From: Pseudomonas viridiflava
GTDB lineage: Bacteria; Pseudomonadota; Gammaproteobacteria; Pseudomonadales; Pseudomonadaceae
DNA length: 64,000 bases
Direction of reading: 5' to 3'
Assembly (NCBI RefSeq): GCF_900601905.1
Contig: NZ_UWFA01000475.1
Location: 265,232 to 329,231 of the forward strand
The position numbers and the translations under genes are program-made. Positions 37,684 through 46,427 of this stretch are shown piece by piece (positions within the stretch are counted from its first letter, which is position 1; the number at the start of each line of letters is the position of its first letter). The notes beneath the pieces were generated by a model that made no database searches, was not told where the DNA came from, and saw only the letters and a program-made list of their open reading frames with translations.

Positions 37684-39087
37684 TTACTCGCCAGAGGCTG
37701 CAGGCGCGTCGCCACCGGCACGTTTGCGCTTGGTGCCGCTGCTGCTGCGGCGACGCTTGCGCGGTGCGCCGTCGGGCTTGCTGCCCAGGTCGGTGATCAT
37801 CGCGCGACGTTCGCTGTCGTTGCAATCCTGATAGTCAGTCCACCATTCGCCCAGGCCATCGGTTTCCTCGCCGGCGCTTTCGCGCAACAGCAGGAAGTCG
37901 TAACCGGCACGGAAGCGCGGGTTGTCCAGCAACAGGTCGGCGCGCTTGCCAGAACGGCGCGGCAGGCGTTCCTGCATGTCCCAGATTTCGCGGATGGGCA
38001 TGGTGAAGCGTTTCGGAATGGCGATGCGCTGGCACTGCTCGACGATCAGCTCGTGCGCGGCTTCCTGCATCGCGGCAATCGGCGGCATACCGCGTTCTTG
38101 CAAGCGCAGCGCCTTGGCTGGCAGCGCAGGCCACAGCAGGGCGGCGAACAGGAACGCTGGGGTCACCGGTTTGTTCTGCTTGATGCGCAGGTCGGTGTTG
38201 GTCAGCGCTTCACTGATCAGCGTGTGCGTGTAAGTCGGGTTGTATTCCAGTGCCTTGGAACTGGCCGGGAACAGCGGGTCGAACAGTTCCAGGTCGACCA
38301 GCATCTCGAAAGTCGGCGCAGCATGTCCGGAGAGGAACAGCTTGAGCACTTCTTCGAACAGTCGGGCTGACGGAATATCGCGCAGCATCGGTGCCAGTGG
38401 GCGGATTGGCGTGGCGCTGTGTTTTTCGATGCCGAAATCCAGCTTGGCGGCGAAACGCACGGCGCGCAGCATACGCACCGGGTCTTCCTTGTAGCGCTGC
38501 TCGGGATCACCAATCAGGCGGATCAGACGATTGCGAATGTCGTGCACGCCATTGGCGTAATCGAGAATGCGTTCGCTGACCGGATCGTAGTAGAGGGCGT
38601 TGATTGTGAAGTCTCGGCGCTGGGCGTCGTCTTCGAGGGTGCCGTAAACGTTGTCACGCAGAATGCGGCCGCTTTCGTTGCGCGACGACTGATTGCTGTC
38701 CTCGTCTTCATCATCCACGGGATGGTTGGCGCGGAAAGTCGCCACTTCGATGATTTCACGACCGAAGTGGATATGGACCAGCTTGAAGCGCCGGCCAATG
38801 ATCCGTGCATTGCGAAATTCGTTGCGAACCTGCTCCGGCGTGGCGCTGGTGGCGACGTCGAAATCCTTGGGTTCGATATTGAGCATCAGGTCGCGGACAC
38901 AGCCGCCGACCAGATAGGCCTGATAACCGGCATTTTGCAGGCGCTCGACAATGTTCACCGCATATCGGCTGAACTGGCCGCGCTGCAACGAGTGCTGGCT
39001 GCTGTTGAGCACTTCAGGCGTGCTGCGGATATGTTGCTGCGGTTTGCGCAGTGGGGTACGGAATGACTGGAACAGCTTCTTCAGCAT
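37684..39087 (-). CDS. pcnB: Poly(A) polymerase I
   Basis: Adds 3' poly(A) tails that promote RNA decay. 467 residues from ATG 39087 (MLKKLFQSFRTPL), which matches other Pseudomonas PcnB; the open frame extends to 39159. The nucleotidyltransferase motif is LVGGCVRDLML with KDFDVATSA (catalytic Asp pair), then RRDFTINALYYDP. RNA-binding domain RYKEDPVRMLRAVRFAAKL follows, and the tail is very basic (APRKRRRSSSGTKRKR). Confidence 0.96.
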   Translation of the reverse strand: MLKKLFQSFRTPLRKPQQHIRSTPEVLNSSQHSLQRGQFSRYAVNIVERLQNAGYQAYLVGGCVRDLMLNIEPKDFDVATSATPEQVRNEFRNARIIGRRFKLVHIHFGREIIEVATFRANHPVDDEDEDSNQSSRNESGRILRDNVYGTLEDDAQRRDFTINALYYDPVSERILDYANGVHDIRNRLIRLIGDPEQRYKEDPVRMLRAVRFAAKLDFGIEKHSATPIRPLAPMLRDIPSARLFEEVLKLFLSGHAAPTFEMLVDLELFDPLFPASSKALEYNPTYTHTLISEALTNTDLRIKQNKPVTPAFLFAALLWPALPAKALRLQERGMPPIAAMQEAAHELIVEQCQRIAIPKRFTMPIREIWDMQERLPRRSGKRADLLLDNPRFRAGYDFLLLRESAGEETDGLGEWWTDYQDCNDSERRAMITDLGSKPDGAPRKRRRSSSGTKRKRAGGDAPAASGE

Positions 39088-39173
39088 GGGATGCACTGTT
39101 TGAAGGAATATTCGGCCAAAAACGAAGAATGACCGCATGATGGGCGGGGATTCTAGCATTTAGTCGAGGGATG

Positions 39174-39210
39174 GTGTAGGAAGCTGCGCGATGGTGTGAG
39201 CTCTTACAGG
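39174..39210. repeat. Degenerate REP remnant
   Basis: GTGTAGGAAGCTGCGCGATGG followed by GTGAGCTCTTACAGG-like sequence (shown in part) resembles the two arms of the 33101 REPIN with the centre collapsed. It sits upstream of pcnB, beyond the CrcZ 3' end. Confidence 0.4.
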
Positions 39211-39254
39211 GTTTGCATTTCAATTCGGGGGGCATCAGGAGGGAAAATCTTTCA

Positions 39255-39624
39255 GATGCTACTGGGGGAGCCGAAGCTCCCCCAAAGTCATTGCTCTTAT
39301 TTTTATTGTGTCTGTGGGCTTTTTGTTTTTGTTGAGTGCCCATCCACAAGACTGTGTCTGTGGAACCTCCCAATCGGGAGTCAAGAGCAAACGGATTGCT
39401 TTGGTCGCTGTGCTGCAATGATCATCCGATCCAACCAGTTCAGGCGCTACCTATGGGTAGTTTTTATTATTCTCGGCCTGGTTGCGGGGCAAGCCCCAAA
39501 TACAACGCCTCTCCAAAAGAATCAGTTAGCTGCGCCTCCGCCGTGTTGTTCTTGTTATGCGTGAGTCGATTCGTATTGTTCTTATTATCGGGTTTTGCGT
39601 TTACTGGTTTTTGTTGTTCTTGTA
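39255..39624 (-). ncRNA. crcZ: CrcZ-type sRNA (Hfq/Crc decoy)
   Basis: Leftward, between cbrB and pcnB, exactly the position of crcZ in Pseudomonas. CrcZ sequesters Hfq (with Crc) to relieve catabolite repression. The minus strand shows at least six A-rich motifs of the AAnAAnAA type: AAGAACAACAAAAA, AATAAGAACAA, AACAAGAACAACA, AATAATAAAAA, CAACAAAAACAAAAA and CAATAAAAATAAGA. A sigma-54 promoter fixes the start near 39624. The 3' end is estimated just after the strong hairpin TGGGGGAGC-TTCG-GCTCCCCCA (39263-39284), giving about 370 nt; no clear T run follows, so the end may be off by tens of bases. Confidence 0.88.
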
Positions 39625-39635
39625 CTAAGGATATA

Positions 39636-39651
39636 GCAGGACCTGTGCCAA
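39636..39651 (-). promoter_or_regulatory. Sigma-54 promoter of crcZ
   Basis: Minus strand TTGGCAC-AGGTC-CTGC: GG at 39648-39649 and GC at 39636-39637, exactly ten bases between. crcZ is known to be activated by CbrB with RpoN. Confidence 0.85.
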
Positions 39652-39706
39652 CTTTTCAAAAGTCCCGTAAACCGGGGTGTCTGGGGCGTGGCTGGCTTTT
39701 TGATGG

Positions 39707-39748
39707 CAAAAAAAAGCCGGGGATTCGTTACCGTAAACCCCGGCTTTT
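39707..39748 (-). terminator. Intrinsic terminator after cbrB
   Basis: Minus strand AAAAGCCGGGG (39738-39748) pairs with CCCCGGCT (39715-39722), then eight T. It separates cbrB transcription from crcZ. Confidence 0.9.
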
Positions 39749-39773
39749 GTTACGCGTTCTGGCTGAGGTAACA
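39748..39773. promoter_or_regulatory. CbrB-type binding palindrome
   Basis: TGTTAC (39748-39753), 14 bases, GTAACA (39768-39773): an exact inverted repeat of the TGTTAC-N14-GTAACA form I recall for CbrB sites. It is about 100 bases upstream of the crcZ -24 element and touches the cbrB terminator. Confidence 0.7.
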
Positions 39774-39823
39774 GTTTTGCCCGATGTGCGCGAAGCGCGG
39801 GCCAGAGCCTTGCGCGCAGGTTT

Positions 39824-41260
39824 TCACGTCTCGCTGGCGACCCCTTTGCGACGCGGGATGCCAAGGCGCTGACGACGTTCCCACAGGCACTTGCGGCTGA
39901 CGCCCAGTTTGCGCGCCAGCTCGGTCTCGGTCATGTGGTCCTGATGCTCAAGGACGAAGTGCTGGAAGTAATCTTCCAGGGACAGATCTTCGGTCGGCTC
40001 ATGACTGGTCGAGCTGGACGAACCCTGATGCGGCGCCAGGCCGATGAAGTCGTCGTCATCCAGATCGTTCAGCTCGATGTCGATGCCCAGCAGCTCGGCG
40101 GAAATTTCCGGACTTTCGCACAGAATCACCGCGCGCTCGACAGCATTCTCCAGTTCACGAACGTTGCCCGGCCAGGTGTATTGACGAATGGCCTGCTCGG
40201 CGTCCGGGGCGAACTTCAGATCGTTGCGGCCCGCCTTGACGCTTTGCCGAGCCAGAAACGAACGCGCAATATCCAGCACGTCACTGCCGCGCTCGCGCAA
40301 GGCCGGAAGCTTGAGGGCGATCACGTGCAGGCGGTAATAAAGGTCTTCGCGGAACTGGCCGACCTTGGCCAGGCTTTTCAGGTCCCGGTGAGTGGCGGCG
40401 ATCAGGCGCACATCAACCTTCTGCGACTGCACCGAACCCACTCGGCGAATTTCGCCTTCCTGCAGCACACGCAACAGGCGCGCTTGTGCTTCGAGGGGCA
40501 GTTCGCCGATTTCGTCCAGGAACAGCGTGCCGCCGTCGGCTGCTTCAACCAGGCCTGCACGACCGGCGCTGGCACCGGTGAAAGCGCCTTTTTCGTGGCC
40601 GAACAGTTCGGACTCGATCAGGGTTTCCGGGATCGCCGCGCAGTTCACGGAAATCATCGGAGCCTTGGCGCGCCGCGACAGATTGTGCAGCGCGCGGGCC
40701 ACCAGTTCCTTACCGGTCCCCGATTCGCCCTGGATCAGGACGTTGGAGTCGGTGGGCGCAACCTTGCGGATCTTGCTGTACAGATCCTGCATCGGCCCGC
40801 AGGAGCCGATGATGCCGATCTCGCCATTGCTGTTGTCGGCGGGGGATTTATCCGAGCCCGCTGACTTGGCAGCGTTGGCGGTGCGATCGGCCTGGATGCT
40901 TTGAACGGTCTGGCGGTCACGCAGGATGCGCGCGACGGCCTGGAGCATTTCATCGTGGTCGAACGGTTTGGCGATGTAATCCACTGCACCCATTTTCATG
41001 GAGTCCACGGCCGAGCGCAGGCTCGCGTAGCTGGTCATGATCAGCACCGGTTTGCCCTCGCCAAGCTTTATCAGCTCAGTGCCGGGTGCCCCGGGCAGGC
41101 GCAAATCACTGACGATCAGATCAAACGACGGGATGCTGAAGCGTTCCTGGGCTTCCTGCACCGAACCCGCTTCGCTGACCTGGTACTGATTACGTTCCAG
41201 CAGGCGACGCAGGGCGGAGCGGATGATGGTTTCGTCTTCGACGATCAGAATGTGCGGCAT
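39824..41260 (-). CDS. cbrB: Sigma-54-dependent response regulator CbrB
   Basis: NtrC-type activator of carbon-source use. 478 residues: receiver domain (1-120) with MPHILIVEDE acidic pocket, AAA+ domain (about 150-385) with Walker A GESGTGKE, the sigma-54-contacting GAFTGA loop and DEIGELP Walker B, and a C-terminal Fis-type HTH (TELARKLGVSRKCLWERRQRLG). It lies 22 bases downstream of its kinase gene cbrA and upstream of its target crcZ. Confidence 0.97.
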   Translation of the reverse strand: MPHILIVEDETIIRSALRRLLERNQYQVSEAGSVQEAQERFSIPSFDLIVSDLRLPGAPGTELIKLGEGKPVLIMTSYASLRSAVDSMKMGAVDYIAKPFDHDEMLQAVARILRDRQTVQSIQADRTANAAKSAGSDKSPADNSNGEIGIIGSCGPMQDLYSKIRKVAPTDSNVLIQGESGTGKELVARALHNLSRRAKAPMISVNCAAIPETLIESELFGHEKGAFTGASAGRAGLVEAADGGTLFLDEIGELPLEAQARLLRVLQEGEIRRVGSVQSQKVDVRLIAATHRDLKSLAKVGQFREDLYYRLHVIALKLPALRERGSDVLDIARSFLARQSVKAGRNDLKFAPDAEQAIRQYTWPGNVRELENAVERAVILCESPEISAELLGIDIELNDLDDDDFIGLAPHQGSSSSTSHEPTEDLSLEDYFQHFVLEHQDHMTETELARKLGVSRKCLWERRQRLGIPRRKGVASET

Positions 41261-41282
41261 TGATTCAATTCTCTCGACGGGC

Positions 41283-44237
41283 TCAGTTCACGGCGGACGT
41301 CGCTTCGACATGACGCGGCAATGTCACCCGGATACGGGTGCCGCGTTGGTGCTCGGTGTCTGCCGGGCTGTCGATGGTGATCTGTCCATAATGCTCTTCA
41401 ACGATGGAATAGACCAGTGCGAGGCCTAGTCCGGTGCCTTCACCGGGATCCTTGGTGGTGAAAAAAGGTTCGAACAGTCGGTCCATGATTGCTTTCGGAA
41501 TACCCGTGCCTTCGTCCTCGACGATCAGGTCCACGGTATGCTCGGAAACTTCGCTCCTGACCCGCACTGCGCTGCCTGCAGGCGATGCGTCACGGGCGTT
41601 GGAGAGCAGATTGATCAGTACTTGCGCAAGCCGTTGCGGGTCACCATCGACCCAGTGCTCGGGGTCGCACAGGTTATAGAATTGCACTTCGTAGTTGCGC
41701 CGGTTGAGCGCCAGCAGACCAATGGCATCCTGGGCGACTTCGGCCAGGCATACCGCTTCGTCATTATGTTGATGGCTGCCAGCGTGGGCGAAGCTCATCA
41801 ACGATTGCACGATGCGCGACACACGCTTGGTCTGTTCGAGAATCTGGCTGCTGATTTCGGTCAGCTCGCCGTCGCCTTCGCGCTCTTCGCGCAAGTTCTG
41901 CGCAAGGCAGGCAATGCCGGTAATCGGGTTGCCAATTTCGTGGGCCACGCCTGCCGCCAGTCGACCGATACTGGCAAGACGTTCGGAGTGGACCAGTTTG
42001 TCTTCAAGCATCTGGGTGTCGGTCAAGTCTTCGACCAGTAACACCAGTCCGCTGTTGCCGGGGGCGAGTGGCTCATCAATGGCGGCCTTGTGCAGGTTCA
42101 GCCAGCGGGTCTGGCCGTCCAGCGCCAGACGCTGTTTGTGCAAGTGTTCGTCCGGCAGGTTGATAAAGCCGCCGAGCAGCTCGCGCCATGGCTCGGCGAT
42201 GGTTTCCAGGCGTGAGCCGACGACCCGCTGAGCGCCAATGCCGGTAAGTTCTTCCATGGCCCGGTTCCACATCAGGATTTCCTGATCCTTGGCCAGGGAG
42301 CACACGCCCATAGGTAATTCCTGCAGGGTTTGCCGGTGGTAGCGGCGCAAAGCGTCGAGTTCTGCGGCCAGGCCGGTGAGACGCGAGTGGTAGTCTTCGA
42401 GTCGACTTTCGATGAAATGGATGTCTTCCGTCACATAGTTTTCGCCGCCGGACTTGTACGGCAGGAAGGTTTCGACCATGTCCTGCGCCACGCTGGGGCC
42501 CATCAGGCCCGACAGGTTGGCTTCGATTCTGTCGCGCAAGCGGCGCAAAGCGTAAGGCCTGCGTTCGTCGAATGGCAGATACAGGTCGCGCAACGCTTGT
42601 TCCACTTCTTTCTGCGCAGCTTTTGCACCCAGCGGCTTGGCCAGTTGGGTGGCGAACTCCTGGGGGGACGCGGCATGCAGTTCGCGTCGTTGCGGGCGGC
42701 GCACGTTGTCCACGGCACACGCCTCGGCGGCACTGGCCTCTTCCGGGCTCGGGTTACTGAACAGCGAAATCAGGGTGAAGATCAGGACGTTGACTGCCAG
42801 CGATGCAATCGCGGCCATGTGCCAACTGGTGTCGTCCAGCACGTAGATCATGTTCAGCAGCGGAATATAGAAGCCCTGGAAATCGCCAATCAGCGGCAGC
42901 AGCATGCTGATGACCCAGACGCTGATTCCGGCCAGCAGCCCCGCGATGAAGCCCCGACGATTGGCCGCGGGCCAATACAGTACCGACAGCACCCCTGGCA
43001 GAAATTGCAGGGTGGCGACAAACGCGACAATGCCCAGATTGGCGAGGTCTTGCTGCGCACCGAGCAGCAGGTAGAAGCCATAGCCCGCCATGATGATCGC
43101 CACAATCAGGCCGCGCCGGGTCCACTTCAACCAGCGATAGATATTGCCTTCGGCGGGCGGCTGATACAGCGGCAGCACCAAATGATTGAGGGCCATGCCG
43201 GACAGCGCGAGGGTGGTGACAATGATCAACCCGCTGGCTGCCGACAGTCCGCCGACGTACCCCAGCAGCGCCAGAGACTTGCTGTTGACCGCGATTCCGA
43301 TGCCCAGGGTGAAATATTCCGGGCTGGTGGTCGCGCCGAGTTTCAGCCCGGCCCACAGGATGAGCGGCACCGCCAGGCTCATCAGCAGCAGAAACAGCGG
43401 CAGCCCCCAGCTGGCGCTGACCAGAGCACGAGGGTTGAGGTTCTCGGTAAACGTCATGTGATACATGTGCGGCATGACGATCGCCGAGGCGAAGAAAACC
43501 AGCAGCAGAGTGCGCCATGGTCCTTCTTGCAGCGGGGTGTGCAGGGCGGCGAGGGCGGTCTGGTTCTGCAGCAGCCATTGTTCGAGCTGTTGCGGGCCGT
43601 CGAACACGCCGTACAAGGCGTACAGGCCGATCCCGCCAATGGCGACCAGCTTGATCACCGATTCAAAGGCAATGGCAAACACCAGACCTTCGTGTTTCTC
43701 GCGTGTCGCGATGTGTCGCGAGCCGAAGAAAATCGTGAACAGGGTGATCAACGCGCAGAACGCAATGGCGACGCGGGCCTGCACCGGTTCGCGGGTCAGG
43801 ATGCCAATCGAGTCAGCCACTGCCTGGATTTGCAGGGCCAGCAGCGGCAGGACGCCAATCAACATGAAAATCGTAGTCAGCGCCCCGGCCCAGGTGCTGC
43901 GAAAGCGAAAGGCAAACAGGTCGGCCAGGGACGACAATTGATAGGTTCGAGTGATTCGAAGAATGGGGTAAAGCAGCACCGGCGCCAGCAGAAACGCGCC
44001 GGAAACTCCGAGGTAACTGGACAGGAACCCATAGCCGTACTGATAAGCGAGACCCACGGTGCCATAGAAAGCCCAGGCGCTGGCATAAACGCCCAGCGAC
44101 AGGGTGTAGGTCAGTGGATGACGAATGATCCAGCGCGGGATTACACCACGCTCACTGATCCAGGCCACGCCAAACAGCATCAACAGATACGCGGCGCTGA
44201 CCAGAATCATCTGGGTCAGGCTAAAGCTCATCGGCAT
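41283..44237 (-). CDS. cbrA: Sensor histidine kinase CbrA with transporter-like domain
   Basis: 984 residues (978 if ATG 44231 is used). The N-terminal ~500 residues are a sodium/solute symporter-like domain with about 13 transmembrane helices; this domain can transport histidine in Pseudomonas. It is followed by a soluble linker, a PAS domain (~600-720), HisKA with phospho-acceptor His in GVAHEIGNPITGI (~780), and HATPase (DLIVEDEGTGIPKAIMDRL, GTGLGLALVYSIV). Its start overlaps cbrX, so expression is probably coupled. Confidence 0.96.
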   Translation of the reverse strand: MPMSFSLTQMILVSAAYLLMLFGVAWISERGVIPRWIIRHPLTYTLSLGVYASAWAFYGTVGLAYQYGYGFLSSYLGVSGAFLLAPVLLYPILRITRTYQLSSLADLFAFRFRSTWAGALTTIFMLIGVLPLLALQIQAVADSIGILTREPVQARVAIAFCALITLFTIFFGSRHIATREKHEGLVFAIAFESVIKLVAIGGIGLYALYGVFDGPQQLEQWLLQNQTALAALHTPLQEGPWRTLLLVFFASAIVMPHMYHMTFTENLNPRALVSASWGLPLFLLLMSLAVPLILWAGLKLGATTSPEYFTLGIGIAVNSKSLALLGYVGGLSAASGLIIVTTLALSGMALNHLVLPLYQPPAEGNIYRWLKWTRRGLIVAIIMAGYGFYLLLGAQQDLANLGIVAFVATLQFLPGVLSVLYWPAANRRGFIAGLLAGISVWVISMLLPLIGDFQGFYIPLLNMIYVLDDTSWHMAAIASLAVNVLIFTLISLFSNPSPEEASAAEACAVDNVRRPQRRELHAASPQEFATQLAKPLGAKAAQKEVEQALRDLYLPFDERRPYALRRLRDRIEANLSGLMGPSVAQDMVETFLPYKSGGENYVTEDIHFIESRLEDYHSRLTGLAAELDALRRYHRQTLQELPMGVCSLAKDQEILMWNRAMEELTGIGAQRVVGSRLETIAEPWRELLGGFINLPDEHLHKQRLALDGQTRWLNLHKAAIDEPLAPGNSGLVLLVEDLTDTQMLEDKLVHSERLASIGRLAAGVAHEIGNPITGIACLAQNLREEREGDGELTEISSQILEQTKRVSRIVQSLMSFAHAGSHQHNDEAVCLAEVAQDAIGLLALNRRNYEVQFYNLCDPEHWVDGDPQRLAQVLINLLSNARDASPAGSAVRVRSEVSEHTVDLIVEDEGTGIPKAIMDRLFEPFFTTKDPGEGTGLGLALVYSIVEEHYGQITIDSPADTEHQRGTRIRVTLPRHVEATSAVN

Positions 44238-44397
44238 CTCGTTGGCTCTGCAGGATGAAAGTCACCACGATCAGGATCAGCCACAGCAGATAGGGCCGAT
44301 ACCAGGCGCCCGTGGCGTCGATCCACCAATCCATGATGGCGGGCGAAAACAGGTAGATGCCCACTACCAGCAACAGGACCAAGCGGTAAATATACAT
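44221..44397 (-). CDS. cbrX: Small membrane protein CbrX
   Basis: 58 residues from ATG 44397 with a perfect AAGGAGG site. Two hydrophobic segments: YRLVLLLVVGIYLFSPAI (about 4-21) and PYLLWLILIVVTFIL (about 35-49), then a short charged end. Its 3' end overlaps the cbrA start by 11-17 bases. The same small gene precedes cbrA in P. putida, where it is called cbrX. Biochemical function unknown. Confidence 0.8.
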   Translation of the reverse strand: MYIYRLVLLLVVGIYLFSPAIMDWWIDATGAWYRPYLLWLILIVVTFILQSQRDADEL

Positions 44398-44521
44398 TTG
44401 GCCTCCTTGCACGATTCGTTCGCGTTGCGGCAGATGTGGAGCGGCATGGTAACGGATGGCGAGCAACCTGCAAGCGGCGTTTCGCCGGTAACCTGTACAA
44501 CTTTGAATCGAGGCGTCTAGC

Positions 44522-45409
44522 TCAGTCTATCCGAGCTTCTTCAAGGTTCCGAACACGAGGAATGGCGGAAACGTTCCAGCTCCCGATTGCCCATTTCAGG
44601 ACTTCCTCGGGCGTGCCGTAAGCCAGGGCCGATTCAGGGGCCTGACCCAGTGCGCGCAGAGCACGTAACAAAAGCGGCGTTGCCTGATCGACCTGCAGTG
44701 GTGGCGAGCGATAGGATTTGCCCAGCTTGTTGCCATCGGGTTGGGTGATGAGCGGAATGTGCAGGTAGCGGGGCTGCGGCGAGCCGAGTAGTTCCTGCAG
44801 ATACAGCTGGCGGGGCGTAGAATCGAGCAGGTCGGCGCCGCGCACAATGTCGGTAACGCCTTGCATGGCGTCATCAATCACAACGGCCAGCTGATAGGCG
44901 TAAAAGCCGTCGCGACGACGGATTACAAAATCGCCGACCTCATTGCCCAGGTGCTGCTGGAACAGGCCCTGCACCCGATCTTCAAAACGGTATTGCAGCT
45001 CTGGCACGCGCAGGCGGATCGCCGCGTTTTCTGGCGCATGTCCGGCGTTGCGGCACAAACCGGGGTAGACGCCCTGAAAGGGCTCCAGTTGTTTGCGCGA
45101 ACAGGTGCAGGCGTAGGCCAGGCCTTGGTTGAACCAGCGATGGATGACCTCTTGATAGGCATCGTGGCGCTGGCTCTGGGTGACCAATGCGCCGTCCCAT
45201 TCAAAGCCGTAACGCTCCAGAGTATCGAGAATCGCAGCCTGCGCCCCGGCGACTTCCCTCGGCGGATCGAGGTCTTCCATGCGCATCAGCCATTGCCCGC
45301 CAACCGAGCGAGCATCCAGGTACGAAGCCAGCGCTGCGACCAGTGAGCCGAAGTGCAGATAACCGCTGGGCGTCGGCGCAAAGCGCCCGATATAAAGTGG
45401 GGATTTCAT
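44522..45409 (-). CDS. gluQ: Glutamyl-Q tRNA(Asp) synthetase
   Basis: GluRS-like enzyme that glutamylates queuosine at the wobble base of tRNA-Asp. 295 residues, lacking the anticodon-binding domain of GluRS. HIGH-like motif FAPTPSGYLHFGSLVAAL near 10-27, zinc-binding Cys cluster CTCSRKQL with YPGLCRNAGH near 100-125, and KMSKS-like GNKLGKS near 230. Encoded downstream of dksA, as in many gammaproteobacteria, here separated by a terminator and a REPIN. Confidence 0.94.
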   Translation of the reverse strand: MKSPLYIGRFAPTPSGYLHFGSLVAALASYLDARSVGGQWLMRMEDLDPPREVAGAQAAILDTLERYGFEWDGALVTQSQRHDAYQEVIHRWFNQGLAYACTCSRKQLEPFQGVYPGLCRNAGHAPENAAIRLRVPELQYRFEDRVQGLFQQHLGNEVGDFVIRRRDGFYAYQLAVVIDDAMQGVTDIVRGADLLDSTPRQLYLQELLGSPQPRYLHIPLITQPDGNKLGKSYRSPPLQVDQATPLLLRALRALGQAPESALAYGTPEEVLKWAIGSWNVSAIPRVRNLEEARID

Positions 45410-45440
45410 GGGCGGGATGTTACTGGAAAACGTGCGAACC

Positions 45441-45534
45441 CTGTGGGAGCGAATTCATTCGCGAAGAGGCCCGTACATTCGATGCATCTTCATCGGCCCT
45501 GGCATCGCCTTCGCGAATGAATTCGCTCCCACAG
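45441..45534. repeat. REPIN-like palindrome, GGGAGCGAATTCATTCGCGAA family
   Basis: CTGTGGGAGCGAATTCATTC and following bases (45441-45465) are perfectly inverted at 45510-45534. It lies between dksA and gluQ. Confidence 0.87.
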
Positions 45535-45600
45535 GTGCAGTGTGAAACCTGGACTGGTGCGAACCCGGCCGCTCCCACAGACTTTGCGTTGCGCAGCCCC

Positions 45601-45633
45601 AAAAACAACAAAGGACGCCGAAGCGTCCTTTGT
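45601..45633 (-). terminator. Intrinsic terminator between dksA and gluQ
   Basis: Minus strand ACAAAGGACGC (45623-45633), loop TTCG, GCGTCCTTTGT (45608-45618), then TGTTTTT. It begins 21 bases after the dksA stop. Confidence 0.88.
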
Positions 45634-45653
45634 TTGCAAGGTTGCGGGTCGTG

Positions 45654-46097
45654 TTACTTGCCGACCTGCTTTTCCTTTATTTCCGCCAGCGTTTTGCAGT
45701 CGATGCAAAGGTCGGCGGTTGGGCGGGCTTCGAGGCGACGGATGCCGATCTCCACGCCGCAGGATTCGCACCAGCCATATTCTTCGTCTTCGATCAGCTG
45801 CAACGTTTTGTCGATCTTCTTGATCAACTTGCGTTCGCGATCACGAGCACGAAGTTCGAGGCTGAATTCCTCTTCCTGGCTGGCACGATCGGCCGGGTCC
45901 GGAAAGTTGGCGGCTTCGTCTTTCATGTGATGCATGGTCCGATCGACCTCTTGCATCAATTGCAACTTCCAGCCATTGAGGATTTTCGTGAAGTGAGTGC
46001 GCATGGCATCGCTCATGTACTCCTCACCCTTACTGATTTCGTAAGGCTTGATATCACCGGCCAGCTGGTTGTTCTGCTGCTTTTCTTGGGTGGGCAT
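45654..46097 (-). CDS. dksA: RNA polymerase-binding factor DksA
   Basis: ppGpp co-factor that acts through the RNA polymerase secondary channel. 147 residues from ATG 46097 (MPTQEKQQ). The long coiled coil (~35-110) carries the tip motif DPADRASQEEE, and the zinc finger CESC-X17-CIDC covers about 114-138. Four Cys are present, so this is the zinc-binding paralogue. Confidence 0.95.
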   Translation of the reverse strand: MPTQEKQQNNQLAGDIKPYEISKGEEYMSDAMRTHFTKILNGWKLQLMQEVDRTMHHMKDEAANFPDPADRASQEEEFSLELRARDRERKLIKKIDKTLQLIEDEEYGWCESCGVEIGIRRLEARPTADLCIDCKTLAEIKEKQVGK

Positions 46098-46427
46098 GAA
46101 TGGACCGCCTCTCACTCTTTAATCCATTGCGCAGGAAATAATCCATCACCGACACCTGCCGGCCCTGCGGCTGCAAGCGGGCGAACTTACCAGATCAAAT
46201 CAGAGCGCGCTACTCCCGGTTGTCGAGGGTGCCATCGTCGGCCCGGTTAATGCTATTCAGGTGGTCGGCGCTTTACACTCATCTGAATGGCATTGCTCCG
46301 GGCAAAGCCCTGTCTTCCGGCGTCGGTGGCCATTCTGCGCGCCCTGCAAGCCATTAACATGACCGCAGCTCAAGCGCTTGGGTAGAATCACGCCCGATGA
46401 ATTCGGATCTTTTATTAAGGAAGGCCA
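46098..46427. other. Divergent dksA / aminotransferase promoter region
   Basis: 330 bases without a convincing gene. It should hold both promoters. A TAGAAT hexamer near 46384 and AAGGAAGG just before the ATG at 46428 are the only plausible signals for the rightward gene. I see no repeat, terminator or RNA structure I would name. Confidence 0.5.

Noticed and set aside
39336..39872. Plus-strand open frames across the cbrB-pcnB gap
   Set aside because: The region is explained by CrcZ, its promoter and the cbrB terminator on the minus strand; the frame also runs into the 3' end of cbrB.
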